Part shown: in pieces, positions 22,647 through 35,499 of the stretch
Layout: each line of letters begins with the position of its first letter
Position numbering within the stretch: the stretch's first letter is position 1
Source: Nigrospora sphaerica
Lineage: Eukaryota; Ascomycota; Sordariomycetes; Amphisphaeriales; Apiosporaceae
Direction of reading: 5' to 3'
Length of the DNA: 64,000 nt
NCBI GenBank assembly: GCA_018287875.1
Contig: JAGVVL010000023.1
Location: 16,135 to 80,134 of the forward strand
Notes under the pieces: generated by a model
Databases searched by the model: none
Told to the model about the DNA's origin: nothing
The model's input: only the letters and a program-made list of their open reading frames with translations
Program-made: the position numbers and the translations under genes

Positions 22647-24188
22647 TATTCGAGCAAGTGTCCCACAGTGCCAACCCGACGCGCGCCCATGCACCGGGCC
22701 TGCGACCGCCTGGGGACTGGGGGCGACCAACGGGCACCGCCGTCCAGAGGAGGGGACTGGAAGTTATTTCCGGTGCCCGGTTGAGCAGTCGGGGCTTTGG
22801 GTCGGCATCGTTCGTGAGATACGGCAGTATTCATCTTCGTGCGGACAGGTGGCTGTGAAGCGTGTGCTGCTCACAGGCATCGGCCATCGACGTGTTCAGC
22901 GACCGATGTGTACCCTATCTTCGCGGTTCTGTGTCGTAATATCTACAATGTCGAGGGGCTCGGGCCCCTCCTCGGTCGGTACGATGGGTTTGCCCGGCTC
23001 GCTGGGCCATGCCCGCACGAAACCGGCACAGGCCGAGGACATACTTCATTGAATAGTGGTTTGGGAGGCAGTGCGGTCGTCGACACGGGATGAGCAGCTT
23101 GGAGCATCTGTGTTCCCGGTCGCCATGGGGAAGAAAAACACGGAAATCGAGGTATCGAGTAGGAGTTGACTAGGGACCACGAGATGGGACGGGTGGATGG
23201 ACGCTGGTACAAGGGCCTGGATCGACCCTTTGTCAAGGCGACATATTGAGAGGGTGGGAGGCGCGTCACAACCAGCTGGAGCTTTCGACTTCCTACAGTG
23301 CTGTGTCAGGTTTCAACGCAGGTTGTGTAACCTTTGCCTTGCGCATTCGGCACTGCTGTTCGTATTCCATACGGAACGGCTCGTGGTTCGGGGGATTGGA
23401 AGACAGCCTGCCATCGCCACGAGATGGCAATCCAGACTGCCTTGATTCCCAGCCAATCACAGCAGGGAGCACGAACCAGTAGGTCGAATGACCGAGAAGA
23501 GGCATGCCGGCGCACGCCCGCAGACCACGGTCCCTGGCGCGACTAGAGCACCTCAACCAAAGAGTGTCCGTCAGGGCGGCCTGCGACGGATGCCACCGCA
23601 AGCAAGCGAAGCCAGTCGCAGGACCGGCTGTCCGCTGTCGACTGGCTACAGCCGACGAACCCGGTTTGCCGTGCGCCGGCTGGCGACCGCTCTGCCGGGC
23701 GTGGCACCCGGGCTCACGCACGTACATCTACGACGCCTGGTTGGGGGACACGCCCAGCCGAGCCCACAAGAGCCAAGGTCCAAGGGCCATGTCTTTGGCA
23801 CACATAGACCGATGCCGTCCGGCATTGGGAGACCCGACAGCTCAACCTCGAGAAGTGGACCAGTGGCCAGCAGCCGTGACGAGACCCAACAAACGCGCTG
23901 GTCGTGCTTTTGGCCTGCGATGCCAAAAGGTCGCGTCTGGGCTAGCACGTAACGTTACGCGCGCGAAGACAACACCAGTCCTCTATAAAGTGGATCGGAC
24001 AGCTGCTAAGCTGGCGAGCTCGTCCCTGTCTTCGGATCCAAGCGATGCCGTCTGGGTGGTGCGACGTCGGCGGCTCCGGGCTGGGACGGGGTGGGGACGA
24101 CGGCGGTTCCTCAGCCGTGGACGTGGTGAGTCAGATCGAAAGGAGGGCCGCTTCGACCGTTCGGTTGGTTCACTTCGCCTAGAAAATT

Positions 24189-24202
24189 GGGGGGGGGGGG
24201 GG
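24189..24202. repeat. poly-G tract (14 G), left arm
   Basis: Fourteen consecutive G. The right-arm counterpart has 13 C, a length difference typical of slippage or sequencing uncertainty. Confidence 0.9.
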
Positions 24203-26399
24203 CAGCATGGATGATACAGGAGTAGATTATGGTTGCCTTCGACCCGCGATTGAATCGCCCGGGACGTCATCTCCCATTCGCCGCGTCGACATCCGTACGC
24301 CTCCTGCCCAGCTGGTGGCTTCCGCGTTACGCCAGGATTAACCCGTTCGCCATAAAAACGCCGGCATGGCCAGGCTCGCCGGAGAACCTACAAAGTCCCT
24401 AGGCTCGTCTCACCAGCCGTAGAGTAGGGGACCGGGGTAAGCGGGGCCTAACAGGAGCTCGAAATGGCGAGGTTTCCTGGCATGGCGAGGCAACCCGGAC
24501 GAAGAGAGCGGTTCACCCACGGGTCAGTGGAACCCCGCGGAAGAGCACGCGAAATGGGCGCGCTAGGCCGCGACTTCCAGGTCCAGCAGGACCAGCTTAG
24601 CTGTAACGTCCAGAGGACTTCAATCGTTACCACACTCTGCTCCCGTTCCACACTCCGCCCCGTTTCCTATTCCCAGCCTGGAGTCCTTCCCGCGGCCCCC
24701 TGCGGCAACGTCGGTACTTCTTCGCCGTCGCCGCCTCCGACGTCGTCGCCCTGCGCTCCGCCGTGGGACTCGAGATGAAAAGTCTACTCTCGTCCGTACG
24801 ACGGCCGGCGCGCCTCCCGAATGGCCACCGGCAGTTCGATACCATCGGACAGGACGCGGCCATCTTGGTTGCGAGAGAAGCACAGCATGTCCGGCAGGGC
24901 GACGCGGGCCAACAAGGTGCGCGCTGGCCGGCGAAACAAGTCTCGGAGGTGCGCTGCACGTCCGTCAAGAAAGAGGGCGGACTTATCGAGCCCTATAGCG
25001 CCACAATAGGACGGAGGCGTTCCCATACTCGTTCGGTCTGAGGCAGGTATACTCTCTTCGCACACAAAGCCCACTACGCGGCCGGCTGGGCAGGAAGGAG
25101 GCGTCTGCCAAGTACTGGCGATTCACGATGGGCCGGCCGTGGGACGACTTTCCTCAGTTCGTTACGGAGCTGCTTGTGGGTAGGCGCACAGCCCCGTGTG
25201 CGTTCGTGAGTTGGTTGCTTCGCCCCATGGAGCATGGACTCTCTCAGCCTGTCTCTCCCTGGCGCCAAAACGAAAGGTTCGTCATTTCCAGTCACCCCAG
25301 CGGCGCCTCTCGAAGAACCCGGACAGCCAGCCACTTCGATGACACAGACGGGCCACCTCCTGCGGAGAGGCCGCCTGAAGGGGTGCGTCCTCAACGGCAT
25401 GGGCGTCGATGCATAGTTCGATGGCGCTGCGCACTCATCGCCCCACGGCGGGCAAGGCCTCGTGTGTCTGTATCGCCTACGGCAGTCGCCGTTCTGCCGA
25501 GGCCCCCAATGCTGGCGAGTGCGCGGGCTCTTGGAACCCGCTGCCGCACATGCCATTAATAGGGCCACCGTTGCGATACTGCGTCCGAGGTGAAGTGAAT
25601 ATCGCCCCGAGGCACAATCCTCAGGCACACACTTCGTACTTGAAAATGACGGTGGCCCCTACGTGACCTGTCCTCGGACCCAGACCCCACCCCGTTGTCC
25701 AGCTTTTCGATGCCATCGTTCAGCCTGTGGCTGTTGGTGGCAAAGCAACGTCTGGAAATGGCCGCGCCTGCTGCCGTGGCGGGTCCCATCCACCGGGCCG
25801 CGAGGGCGTAGGACATTGGGGCAGCATTCCTCGACGATCGCCAAGCCTCCCAAGCCAAGCAGGCAGCGCGGCGTGCGGTATCAGACAGCCCGATCACCGG
25901 CTCCCCCACGCAGCCGATGGTGAGGTCCGTCGCTTGGCGGCCGTAGCATCTGCCCTGCTGACCCTGCCGTTTTGGTTTCTCGGCTCTGCGGGCACCAACG
26001 TATCGTAAAGACCACCACGTGTCCTCATGATCGGATGGTCCCTGGCAGACGTGCTCGAGACGGGCTCGGTCTTGGACCCCCGACACCGTTCTTCCCTTTC
26101 TCACCGGGGGCTTCGCCGTGTTCGGTCCACACCGTCGCTCCGTTCGGGCTCGTCCGCAGGCCCGGAAGGCGATATTTCCCCTCCGCCGGCGTCGACCTCG
26201 ACAGGCCCCGCGGTCCACGGATTCGGTATGCGGGCGCGCCACAGCCGATCGATGCTTCTCATGCCCGCAATGCCGCCTGTCCCCGGGAACCCGCGGCCGA
26301 TGGGCTGAAAGCCGGTATCGGGCTGGCTGCTGTACCGTACGAGCACCGCATGACTGTATGGGCACTTCTGCTCTTTGGCTCGGCCAGAGCACGCGAGCG

Positions 26400-26496
26400 T
26401 AGCAAATCCGGCCAATGCGCCCTCCGAAATCATACATACAGCCTCTCCGCTCGTGGTGATTCCGTACTCTAGGCCGCACAGAATCGCGGAATACAA
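26400..26496 (-). pseudogene. fragment of the kinase-like family, left arm
   Basis: The minus strand reads GLEYGITTSGEAV, which matches the GLEYG-xxx-(T/S)GEA signature of the segment just before the kinase half of the family at 14.8-16.2 kb. Sequence on either side no longer matches in any one frame, so only a short relic is supported. Confidence 0.4.
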
Positions 26497-27867
26497 TCAC
26501 CGCGTGCCGAATTTTCCCCTCGGGTTCGCGTGCGACTCGCTGGACGCGGCCGGCCCTGCTAAACAGCGCGGGGACAGCGCCACGGCGTCCTCCCTCGCCG
26601 GCCTCGTAGGTTGTCGCTTCACACCTTCTTCGTGCATGTTCCTCGGGCGAGCCCGCACGCGGGGCCATGCCAGGGGTTGGTTTCGCAGGGTGTCTTTGGT
26701 TCGCCGGTGTCCGCCGCCTATCGTCCTGCCGCTAAACACGGGTCTGGTCCGGGCGAACCACGTGGGATCGGGTCGGGATGGCTTGGGTGTGCCGAGTGGC
26801 GGCGGAGTGAGTACGCGGTCGAGCTCGTTCTCGGCAATATCGCTGATAGCGTCCAGGTGCTTCTCACGACCCCTCCCCTCGCTTGGGGCAAGCGCGTCTT
26901 GGACAGGCTCCTGAAACGTGGTCGACCATGAACCGTGAGAGGCCTGCGACCTGGATGTGTTGGATGTAATCCACCTCGTTCTTGTCATGGTTCCGTTTTT
27001 CGAGCTACCGTCCTCCTGGTGCCACGTGGGAACCCAAACTCCCCGGTGTTGCGATGCAGCGAGTAGGTGCTACCGCTGACATTCTTCCGTCGGTCGACAA
27101 AGGTGGTCGAGGAAGCGGGGCGTGCCGGGTAACGTTTGACCCCGCCTTCGAGATCCCCATTTTCACGTCTGGCTATTCCTGTCCGATCCGACTCGACGTT
27201 CGATGGCGGGTAGCCGACGGCCGACCGATCGGCAGTCAGGATGCGGGCCAGTAACGCATGGTCTCGCGACGATGGAAATACCTGCCTCGCCCATCATCCG
27301 CTACGCCAGGCGCCGGCCTCTGGGGCTGTCGGCATGTGCAACGTTCTCCTGGGGTTCGAGGTTGCCGTAGATGGGCATAACAGGGCCGGCTGTGGTATCT
27401 CGATCGCGGTCGGAGTCGGTGTGCGCGTCGCGTCCGGCGCCCAAGCCCTTGTCCAGGCCCGCGGCGCGCTGCGTAGTCGAGCCACCACGACGGGCTGCTC
27501 GTCGGCTGGTATGATCGGCTTCACGTGCGCGGAGGATCCTGTCAGCGGACGGCCGAAGTGCGAATTGTTTAAGAGCGCAAACCAGCCCGTCCGGTCGGTG
27601 CGGCCTGGCCTCGGGAACGATGCGCCGCCGTTTCTATGCTCGCGCGCGTGGGGGCGGTTTCCACCTACTGGTGTGCCGGGGACGTCGCCTTGCGTCTTGT
27701 TCCAGACGCATAGAGCGCTCTCCTAGAACCTGTCCTGCTGTTTGCCGGGGCCATGGGTTCGCTCGGGCTGGCAGAACCCCGACGTTCGACGTCGGCACAG
27801 CATCCTTTGCGGCCGCCACTACGACTAGGAGTGCGCGTCGTCACGCATCATAAATCGGGGGTTGGGC

Positions 27868-27951
27868 GTTGGTCCTGTTGGGGTGTCGGTCCTGTCTGGG
27901 TGTCGGTCCCGTCTAGGCGTGGGTCCTGTCTAGGCGTTGGTCCTGCTAGGC
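27868..27951. repeat. 17-bp minisatellite, left arm
   Basis: Five head-to-tail units of 17, 17, 17, 17 and 16 bp with consensus close to GTCGGTCCTGTCTAGGC. Confidence 0.85.
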
Positions 27952-30900
27952 GATCAGCCATAGGGCGGCAGGACGCGACGCGGTACGCCTCGCGCTGGTG
28001 CTTCAACGGATGGCCCCGCCCGCCTTCGGGCTCCGTCGTGGCCACGCCCCGGCGGGCGATGATACACCCACCGCCGGCCTACTGCTCGGTATGCCCCCGA
28101 GGCTTCGTTCTCGGCGGCTTCTAGCGTCCCCGGGGCCCCTTGCCCGCTTGGACGGGCGATGCTGTCGTTCGGCCGGATAGGAATGGTACTACGTAACGTG
28201 TGTGAAGACGGTTAAGCTACGGGCAGACACCGCGCCGGGCTGGTCAGGTGGGGAATCCCTCTCTGCTCGAGTTCCGGCAAGCGACGCAGAACGCCCACCA
28301 AGCGCTTCTCTTCCACGCGACGCCTCGCTTCACAGAACCCAACTCACTGCCACCATCGGGTACAGCGTCTGCCGGTCTCTGGGCAGAACCTCGCTAGTGC
28401 TAACCGTCGCTCGGGCGCCACGGGGGCGCTTACAACTAAACAGAAACCGTCCCCTAACCACGCCCACCAGAACGTCGACGCGCCGCCGACTCCTGGAGGG
28501 CCTCGAGGCATTCTGTCCTTCGCACTCCTGCCGCGCCGACACACGAGACATCCGTACCCCCGGGGCCTTCATCATCCGTCGACGAACGTACCACCCGAGA
28601 CGCCCCGCCCCGTCTCTGTCGAGCCGTCTTCGATCGGCCTTGAAGCTTCTGCAGCGGCCTTCGTTCGCCGTAGGCGACGGGACCCAAAGAGCAGGAGGGC
28701 CTGGGGTTTCGTCCGGCGTCGAAACCCCGAACAACGAGAACGGATGGCGACTAAGACGCCTTAACAACCGCGGCGCATCGATAAGGGGGTCATACGATCG
28801 ATGACCATCCCCTGTAGGCTGGTCGGGGGCAGAGAAAGCATTCAAATCCAGAGGTAGCACGGTTCTCACATAGTCATTCGGGTGTTCTTCGACATTGCTA
28901 GGGAAGCGGTCATCGACGCGCCGGTATTCTACGACCAAGTACGCCTAATCAAGCGCACCCTGGCTGCATCCCGCTCCTCCCTCCGGTGCACACGGACGAC
29001 GGTCATGGAATCGAGTACAGCCGCAACCTCTGGCATTACCATGGCTTTGTTGGAGCGGCTTCCGGAACCACCGGAGCCACCGGCCGCGATCACCGGCACA
29101 CGAATGTTTAAGAACGAAATCGAAGGCGGTCTCGTACCAGGCGGCGTTCCCGTAGGAGTGTATCGCTCTTTCGATAGATGGGCCGGGCCGCATAGCTATG
29201 CTTGCGTAACTCCTCGGCGAGCCGCCGGCCGAGCCTACGCCCACATGCGGTGCTCCTCCGATACCTCCCATCGCACAACGCTCGGTCCCGTGCCGGATCT
29301 GGACCCGTCTGTTTCATTTTTCGGGGGCAGCGGATGGCATGGACCGAACGACCGTGGTATAGCTCGGGCGCGTCTCAATACATGGGAGCGCATGGAGAGA
29401 AGAAAACGAGGTCTTGTTCCGATCGGTTCCCACGGGGGCGTGTAAGGCACCGTCTTCGTCGCTCACGTACAAGCCCGAGCGCATGCCCGAATCCATCGTG
29501 CACTCGAGACTACCCGGGCAGGAGAATAAGAAGGGTGCCGAAAGACTGGACACGGTGGCGTGCGTCCCGTGCACTAGCCTGGTCCATTGGAGGCGAAAGG
29601 CACGAGACGAAAGGCACGAGACAGCTTGCCTTCGTCGACGCCCCAATACTAGCAACGCCCCGAAAAGGAGAGGAAGACGACGATACGGGGACTCATTGCA
29701 GGGCGTCTTCCCATAGCGCACCATATCCCTTACGGGGCTCCCGTACTCGGCGAGTGACCACCGTGCCATCCCGATGACGTTCAAATTCCTTAGGAACAAG
29801 AGCAAGTTGCTACTTCAACCCTACCATCGTCCCCGCCACTCCCCGTATGCACGCCGCCAATTTTTGGTCGTCATAGCCCTGGTCTCTACGGTGCTGGTAG
29901 CTGCGTATGTCCTTCCAGTCCCTACCCCGTTTCGAAAGAGCTTTGTTGTTGGCATAGGTCCGAACTCAGTTGAACGCTAGCCGCTACCTCTCCCCGACTC
30001 AGTGGAGGCCAGCGGCCCCAAACCATGATAGAGCTACTACGCAACGGCTCTCCTGACTTCCCCTTTGGATGCGCTGCGAGTTAACACCGGCTCTGGACCC
30101 ATAGACCCGTCCCAAGTTCAGCGGTTCACCCCTGATGTTCCACCGGCCTCGTCGTACCGATCATCCAATCGACTGCCGATGCCCTATATGCACCGCATTC
30201 CCCTCCGGTACGCGCAGTCCGCCTCTGGCCTTGTGGATAGAAAGAAGCCTGGAGCACCAGCTAGTTAAGTGCTGCGCTTTGGGAACGTGGCGCGCACGGC
30301 CGGTTCGACAAGGGCCGGCGACCAATCTGGTATATACCAGCAGCGGTCGTCTCGTTTGGGCATGCCGCGCGGAAGGAGGCATTGGTTCTCCGTGGCATCA
30401 GCTGCTACAAGGCTTAGGTTATTCGTGCTGTTGGAGGGCCGGCCTGCGGGGCGTACGCGCTTCCAATTCCGTATTATTTGTACTGTGATACTGTCTGCAT
30501 CGAGATCGTGACGTCTGTGGGCCCCTCACCACGAAGCATGGTAACCGCCACCATATCTCGCGAATCGGGTTTTACATTCTTTGTCGCCTAAATCACGCAG
30601 CACGTCATCTAGAAGACGGTCTACTTATCGTCGAAATCCTTTTTGCAAAATCTTTGCATGCGTACAAACGGCACGCAGTGGCGTGGCGATCCCTTCTTAC
30701 GGGCCGTACACCACGGTTCGCCCCCTGTCTGCGATAAGGCCATGGCTTCTTCTTTGCGACCCCGTCCTTTGTGACGCAAGGGGCGAAGCTTCCCATCTCT
30801 GGGTACTGTGCATTGATGTCCCAACGGGCAAGGGCGAGGGGTTTAGAAAGCAACTAAGAGTAAGTTAGCTTAGCCTTGGTACCAAGGCCGGGGCGACAGC

Positions 30901-31009
30901 GACGACCAGCCCCGGCGCAGGACCGTTCGAGTGTCCCATACATCTGCCCAGTACCCCTAGCCTGCCGTAGTCTTCCATCGACATAATCATAAACGGGCGG
31001 TTTCGCCTA

Positions 31010-32430
31010 CTCCGTGGCGAAATCCATTTTCTTTTCACGCAGGCGCGATATCCAGAGTGAATAGTCGTCTTTGTGCCTCCGCCTATTGGTTGCTTGTTGC
31101 TGGGGAAAACAGCGGAGACTTGCGGTCGGCGTCTTCACGGATGCCTGCGCCCGCGCCGGGGGCATCGGGTGATTCGTGGGAAAGGAACGACGAAAACGGG
31201 ATTCAGGCCACACCGACCGGCTTCGCATGTGGCCCCGGACGACATGGGGTTTCTCCCTTGGCCCTCAGAAAAGATTCAACGGTTTCCCCAGGCTAGACTG
31301 GCCCAATATCTTGCAGCCCAACACATGTTTTGCCACGCGCTCAACATAGCAGGCTCTGCTTCTCCGCACCTTTTTTGCCCGTCTACACTCCTGGAGCGGA
31401 CGATGTCCCTCCATCAGGCCAAAGATCGAGCACCCTGCGCTTGCGTACAGCCGCCCCAGGACGCCGGCCGCCCCGGGACGGGTCGCGACGATTCCAGTGG
31501 CAGTATTTTGTTTGCAACGCGTGAATCCTCACTACAAGCTTTTATTGGTTTCTTGAGACGCAAGCGCGGGTAGCTGGACGATCTGTCTTGCGCGGACGGC
31601 GTACTGGCTACGGGCAACGACCGCTGGAGAATGCGATACGGGGCCCCTTTCAGTACCGCTTCCCAGGCTTTTCGACGAATCAAAGCTAGCGACGACGAGC
31701 CCTGGAGTAAGACCGGTCGGGGTGCCCAGCGCATCCGTCCATCATCCATAGCCTACCGCAACCCTCGCTGAGCACAGCTGTAATCGAACTGCTTCACGTA
31801 CCCCGTGGCAAAGTGTTCATTGGCCAACGCAGATACGACCTCTAGGGTGAATAGTCTTCTTTATACACCTGCCCATTGGCTATCTGTCGCTAGGGGAAAC
31901 AGCCGGGGGCTGTGGTTGGGGTATCCACGGATGCCTGCGCCCGCGCCAGGGGCATCGAGCGATTCGTGGGAAAGGAGCAACGAGAACGGGATTCAACCCC
32001 AGTCTACTTTCGCATGAGCCTCAGACGGCATGGAGGTGGGGAAGATCCTACGATTTGGCCACCATAGACTGGCCGGATGCCTTGCGGCACAATACGCGTT
32101 GCCATGCCCTCAACGTGTTACGTTCAGGTTGCCCGCATCTTGCTCTGCCCAGCTGCGTTCCTGGAACATACGCCGTCCTTCCCCCAGACAGGCCGAAGAT
32201 CCAGTACCCTACACGCATTACCTACAGCCACTCTAGGACGGGTCCATAATGAGTCCGGTGCTAACCCCTGTTTTACACACATGAACCCTCGCCAAGAGTT
32301 TTCGTTTGGTGTTTTTCCCCAAGACGCAAGTGCGGGCAGCTAGACGATCTGTCTTGCGTGAACGCCGTCCTGGCCAAAGGCAATGGCCGCCGGACGATAC
32401 AGGCCCTTTCCAGCACCGGATGCCCGGGCC
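31010..32430. repeat. tandem duplication, ~0.77-0.79 kb unit, left arm
   Basis: Unit 1 (about 31010-31690) and unit 2 (about 31800-32430) are direct, diverged copies. Shared landmarks are GTGAATAGTCGTCTTT (31057) against GTGAATAGTCTTCTTT (31847), GGATGCCTGCGCCCGCGCC (near 31140 and 31930) and AGACGCAAGCGCGGG (31556) against AGACGCAAGTGCGGG (32322). Both encode similar but interrupted readings containing PAPAPGAS and DSWER. No domain is recognised, so it is called as a repeat rather than paired genes. Confidence 0.75.
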
Positions 32431-32935
32431 ATTGTCCTGGACACCAATCGCGGAACAATCCGAAGAGGGCCTCTGCCCGGCGGCCGAAAGATGACCCTTC
32501 CCCCTACATCAACAATGGAAACGTGACCCATCGGCACCATGCGAGAGGGGCTCGGTGGCCCTATCTCGACAGCGTGCTTTCATGCAAAGACACCGGATCC
32601 TGCTTATGCTGTTCGCCAGTGTTGTAATCACAGGGTGCACAGATGCGCCGCCCCTGATCCCATAACCCCAGAAGACCCCGTAGACGGCACTGCTTTCCCT
32701 TTGGCCTATACCACTGGCTTACCCGCCCGCACCACCTGGCGGCTTGTTTACACTTGCCCGGACTGTTTCATGCACACGCCTCCGGCGCGTTCCTCCTTTC
32801 ATCCCACAAGGCATGCGTTCTGCCTTGCCCCGAGCAAAATACCCGACAACCCCCGACGTTTCGACCACGTCGTCGACCACGTCGTCAACCACGTCCCGAA
32901 GCCGAGCGTGGCGAGCCCCCGACTACAAGCCCGAC

Positions 32936-33345
32936 AGACCGGTGCACAAGTGGAAGCCCGTAGAGGTCGCTTGCACGAGATGCCGCCCCAGACAGCGAAA
33001 CGGGACGGCGAGAGGCCCGACCTCGGCGCTTGCCGCCAGCACCACACCAAGCGCGAGTACGACGACTGCGACCCCGATACGATGCCGCATGCGAATTTGA
33101 GACGGGAATACCAGCACCTCGTCGGGAAGGTGGCGGGCTACGTTCAGCTTCTCGAGCTGTTGCGGACCCGTCCAAAAGAGGAAGCTACTCTCATTCTTAA
33201 ACAACTACGGGGAAACCGCAGTGCGCACGCCGTACTCGGCCTCATCAAGGAGGGGCGCCCGCCACTCGACGGCTCTAGTTTCCCTATACATCAGGAGATC
33301 GAATCGGCCCATACGAGTCTTCTTGGTGGACGGAACTCGTGCTGA
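32936..33345 (+). pseudogene. decayed Zn2Cys6 regulator N-terminus, left arm
   Basis: The plus strand carries VACTRCR, then after a shift of frame GERPDLGACRQHHTK. A conserved-looking helix then follows: LRREYQHLVGKVAGYVQLLE, then LLRTRPKEEA and ILKQLRGNR. The zinc cluster followed by (R)xxYExL...LLRTRPxxEA is the layout of a known group of fungal C6 regulators. Several expected cysteines are gone (KRDG where KCDG is usual, TKREY where TKCEY is usual), and one frame change splits the cluster. I cannot find the middle homology domain downstream. A regulator that lost its DNA-binding domain is the best reading. Confidence 0.5.
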
Positions 33346-34259
33346 TCGTCGATGACGCGTTGCACCTCGGCCAATGCCCTGGGTAGTGTCGGTTTTCAAC
33401 CACCCCGTTTTCATTGGCGGTTGTTCCTGTCCTTGCTATAGTAGTACTTGATGTCCTTTTTATCTCAATGCCGCTGTAACTCCCTGGGTGTTGGCTACCC
33501 GGATGCCTGACGGAAGGAGCCAGCGGGAACAGAAGACGGGCCAGCGGCTGCTGACGCCTTGCATATCGACCATTGCCCTGCGGCTGAGAAGCGACGTCCG
33601 GGGTGTTCCAATGTTCCAGGGAGCTTTGTGTTCGTGGGCGGCCCATCAACCCTAGCCCCAGGCGTGCCGTCGTTAACGTAGCCGGCGCCGGTGGCGTTTT
33701 CAGTGTGGCGTGCAAGACCTGCCTAGCCTCTTTACGCCCGTTGGCACGAGACAATCTCTATTTCGAAACGGCCGACTGCGATGGGAATCTCGAGGAGTTC
33801 CCATGCCTGCCTCGAGGCCCAATGCTTTCTTCACCTCCATACCCGGCTGCATGACGAGAACGGCAACCAACTGGTCGCAAATCAAGAGCGTTGATGTTCC
33901 TGACAACAGGGCCAACAACAGAGCCAACAACAGTTCCCGCCAGGCATCGAAGTAGCCAGGAAGCTGCCGGTACTCACCCACGGGCCCCACTGGTCAATTG
34001 CAATACAACAAAGCTCTCTTCTCCTATGCAACTTACATTCTCTGAAACCACTTAACATACGCATCCAAAACTCGCAACGCCCCTCGCCGACGCCCAGCCA
34101 GATGTAGCCCCCGAGTAAGGCTGCATCGTGCCCTATGTCTCTTTCGATATGGTTTACAGCCTCAGATCCACTTCAATAGAGCTGACTTGCTCGTAATTAT
34201 TCCCTACTGAGAAGTGGTCAACAATGTCCCACCCCATGGATTCTTGTTTGTTCGACCAT

Positions 34260-35036
34260 TCAGGGTTTTAACAGCTTAAAAGGAAACCCTCGCACCATTA
34301 AGCTGGGTCGGGGGCAGAAAACTGGAACAGGTATCAAGGCAGTGGGATCGCGAGAGCCAACGTACAGTAGGGCCAAGGTCAGATCGCCATGGATACTGGC
34401 CTTCAGCGTCACCTCCACCTCGAGATTCAAGTCCAAGCGAAGTTTCATGCCGTTGTGTCCCTCGTCCCTGTGGCGGACCGTTTGCTGCTGCGGATTCTCC
34501 GGTGTAATCTCGCGTTGTATCTGCAAGTCCTGCTTCTCATCTAGGCTGTGCCTTCGTCTGTGACGAGATCTTACGTTTCTCTCCCCGTCGTCCGCTCCCT
34601 GGTCCACCCCCACGTATGTAGACCAGTTGCGGGGCCTTCTAGCTCGGGGCCGCCTCCCCGGCATCTCTTGCATGGGCCGTAGCGGATCGCAGCGCGAGCG
34701 CCTTGGGTGCGACGGTGGTGAAGAGTCCTCAACCGCTGTTGCGGGATCGCTATTGACGAAAGTGTTTAGCTCGCCGCATCCTAGCTGCTTCTCGGCCTGG
34801 ATCGAGGCATACTTTGCTTGTCTGGACTCGCCAGAAGTTTCCGCCTCCGTACAAGGAGCCCGCCGGCCCCCATCCCATTGGATTCCTGGCCGGTCGTCTG
34901 GAGTGTCGTTTTGCTGGAGGCTTGCACCCTCCTGGCGACGTTTAGTTATGTGCTGGCCTGGAAACGATTCGTTGAACGGTTCATAGCCACGCGTACCGTC
35001 GGCCTGGGAATCCCGTTGGTAGTACTCTGCATCCAT
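34260..35036 (-). CDS. uncharacterised fungal protein with conserved C-terminal motif, left-arm copy (intact)
   Basis: The first ATG of the frame is at 35036, giving 258 aa; the frame extends upstream to 35129 without ATG. The first 190 residues are charged, Gln/Arg/Ser-rich and look disordered. The C-terminal part has LRLDLNLEVEVTLKASIHG followed by DLTLALL, a beta-rich motif I recognise from uncharacterised Pezizomycotina proteins; no function is known. No signal peptide or membrane segment. It is preserved in the left arm but broken in the right arm, so this is the candidate functional copy. No intron is needed. Confidence 0.6.
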   Translation of the reverse strand: MDAEYYQRDSQADGTRGYEPFNESFPGQHITKRRQEGASLQQNDTPDDRPGIQWDGGRRAPCTEAETSGESRQAKYASIQAEKQLGCGELNTFVNSDPATAVEDSSPPSHPRRSRCDPLRPMQEMPGRRPRARRPRNWSTYVGVDQGADDGERNVRSRHRRRHSLDEKQDLQIQREITPENPQQQTVRHRDEGHNGMKLRLDLNLEVEVTLKASIHGDLTLALLYVGSRDPTALIPVPVFCPRPSLMVRGFPFKLLKP

Positions 35037-35499
35037 CAGATCCCGTGCTCGAGCTGTGTGATCTTCTGGCTCGGATGGCTTGCTATAAGGCGTGAGGAAC
35101 GCCTTTGTTCTTGTATTACGATATGTCAAATTTCTCTTATCTGTCCTGACCTACGAGGATTATAAGGGTTGTTCTCTGCACCCATCCATTCGGTATTCCC
35201 GTCCTTCCCACTTCGCTTGCCACATTGCACAAAGATAGAGGGAGCAATCCTCATCGAGATCACCCTGCCACCTTCCTCTCCACAAAACCCCTCCTAGCCA
35301 CAGTCTCACTCCAGTGGGCAAGGCTTAACGCGCCACGACGAGTCCCTCTACAGTGGCCTTGACACGTTAGCGCTGACCAGAACCCTGGATTCTTTAGCGT
35401 GGTTCGACGTGAGGCGATTTCCTTAGCCGCGACCATACGTAGCTCCAAACCTTCGTCGCAGGGGGCGACAGTCCAGGTAGGGCTTAGAACTAAGGCAGC

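Noticed and set aside
23504..23720. CDGCHRK motif suggesting another zinc cluster
   Set aside because: Only two of six cysteines fit; the third position is Pro and the second half does not match C-x2-C-x6-C.
25128..25559. GRPWDDFPQFV reading resembling the N-terminal part of the kinase-like family
   Set aside because: It is on the opposite strand to the GLEYG fragment in the same arm and has no further match.
25556..26668. 370-codon minus-strand ORF in the left arm
   Set aside because: Arg/Gly/Ala-rich, no domain, and the frame is interrupted at the mirror position in the right arm; most likely a chance ORF in GC-rich DNA. Only the short GLEYG...GEA reading in another frame is kept.
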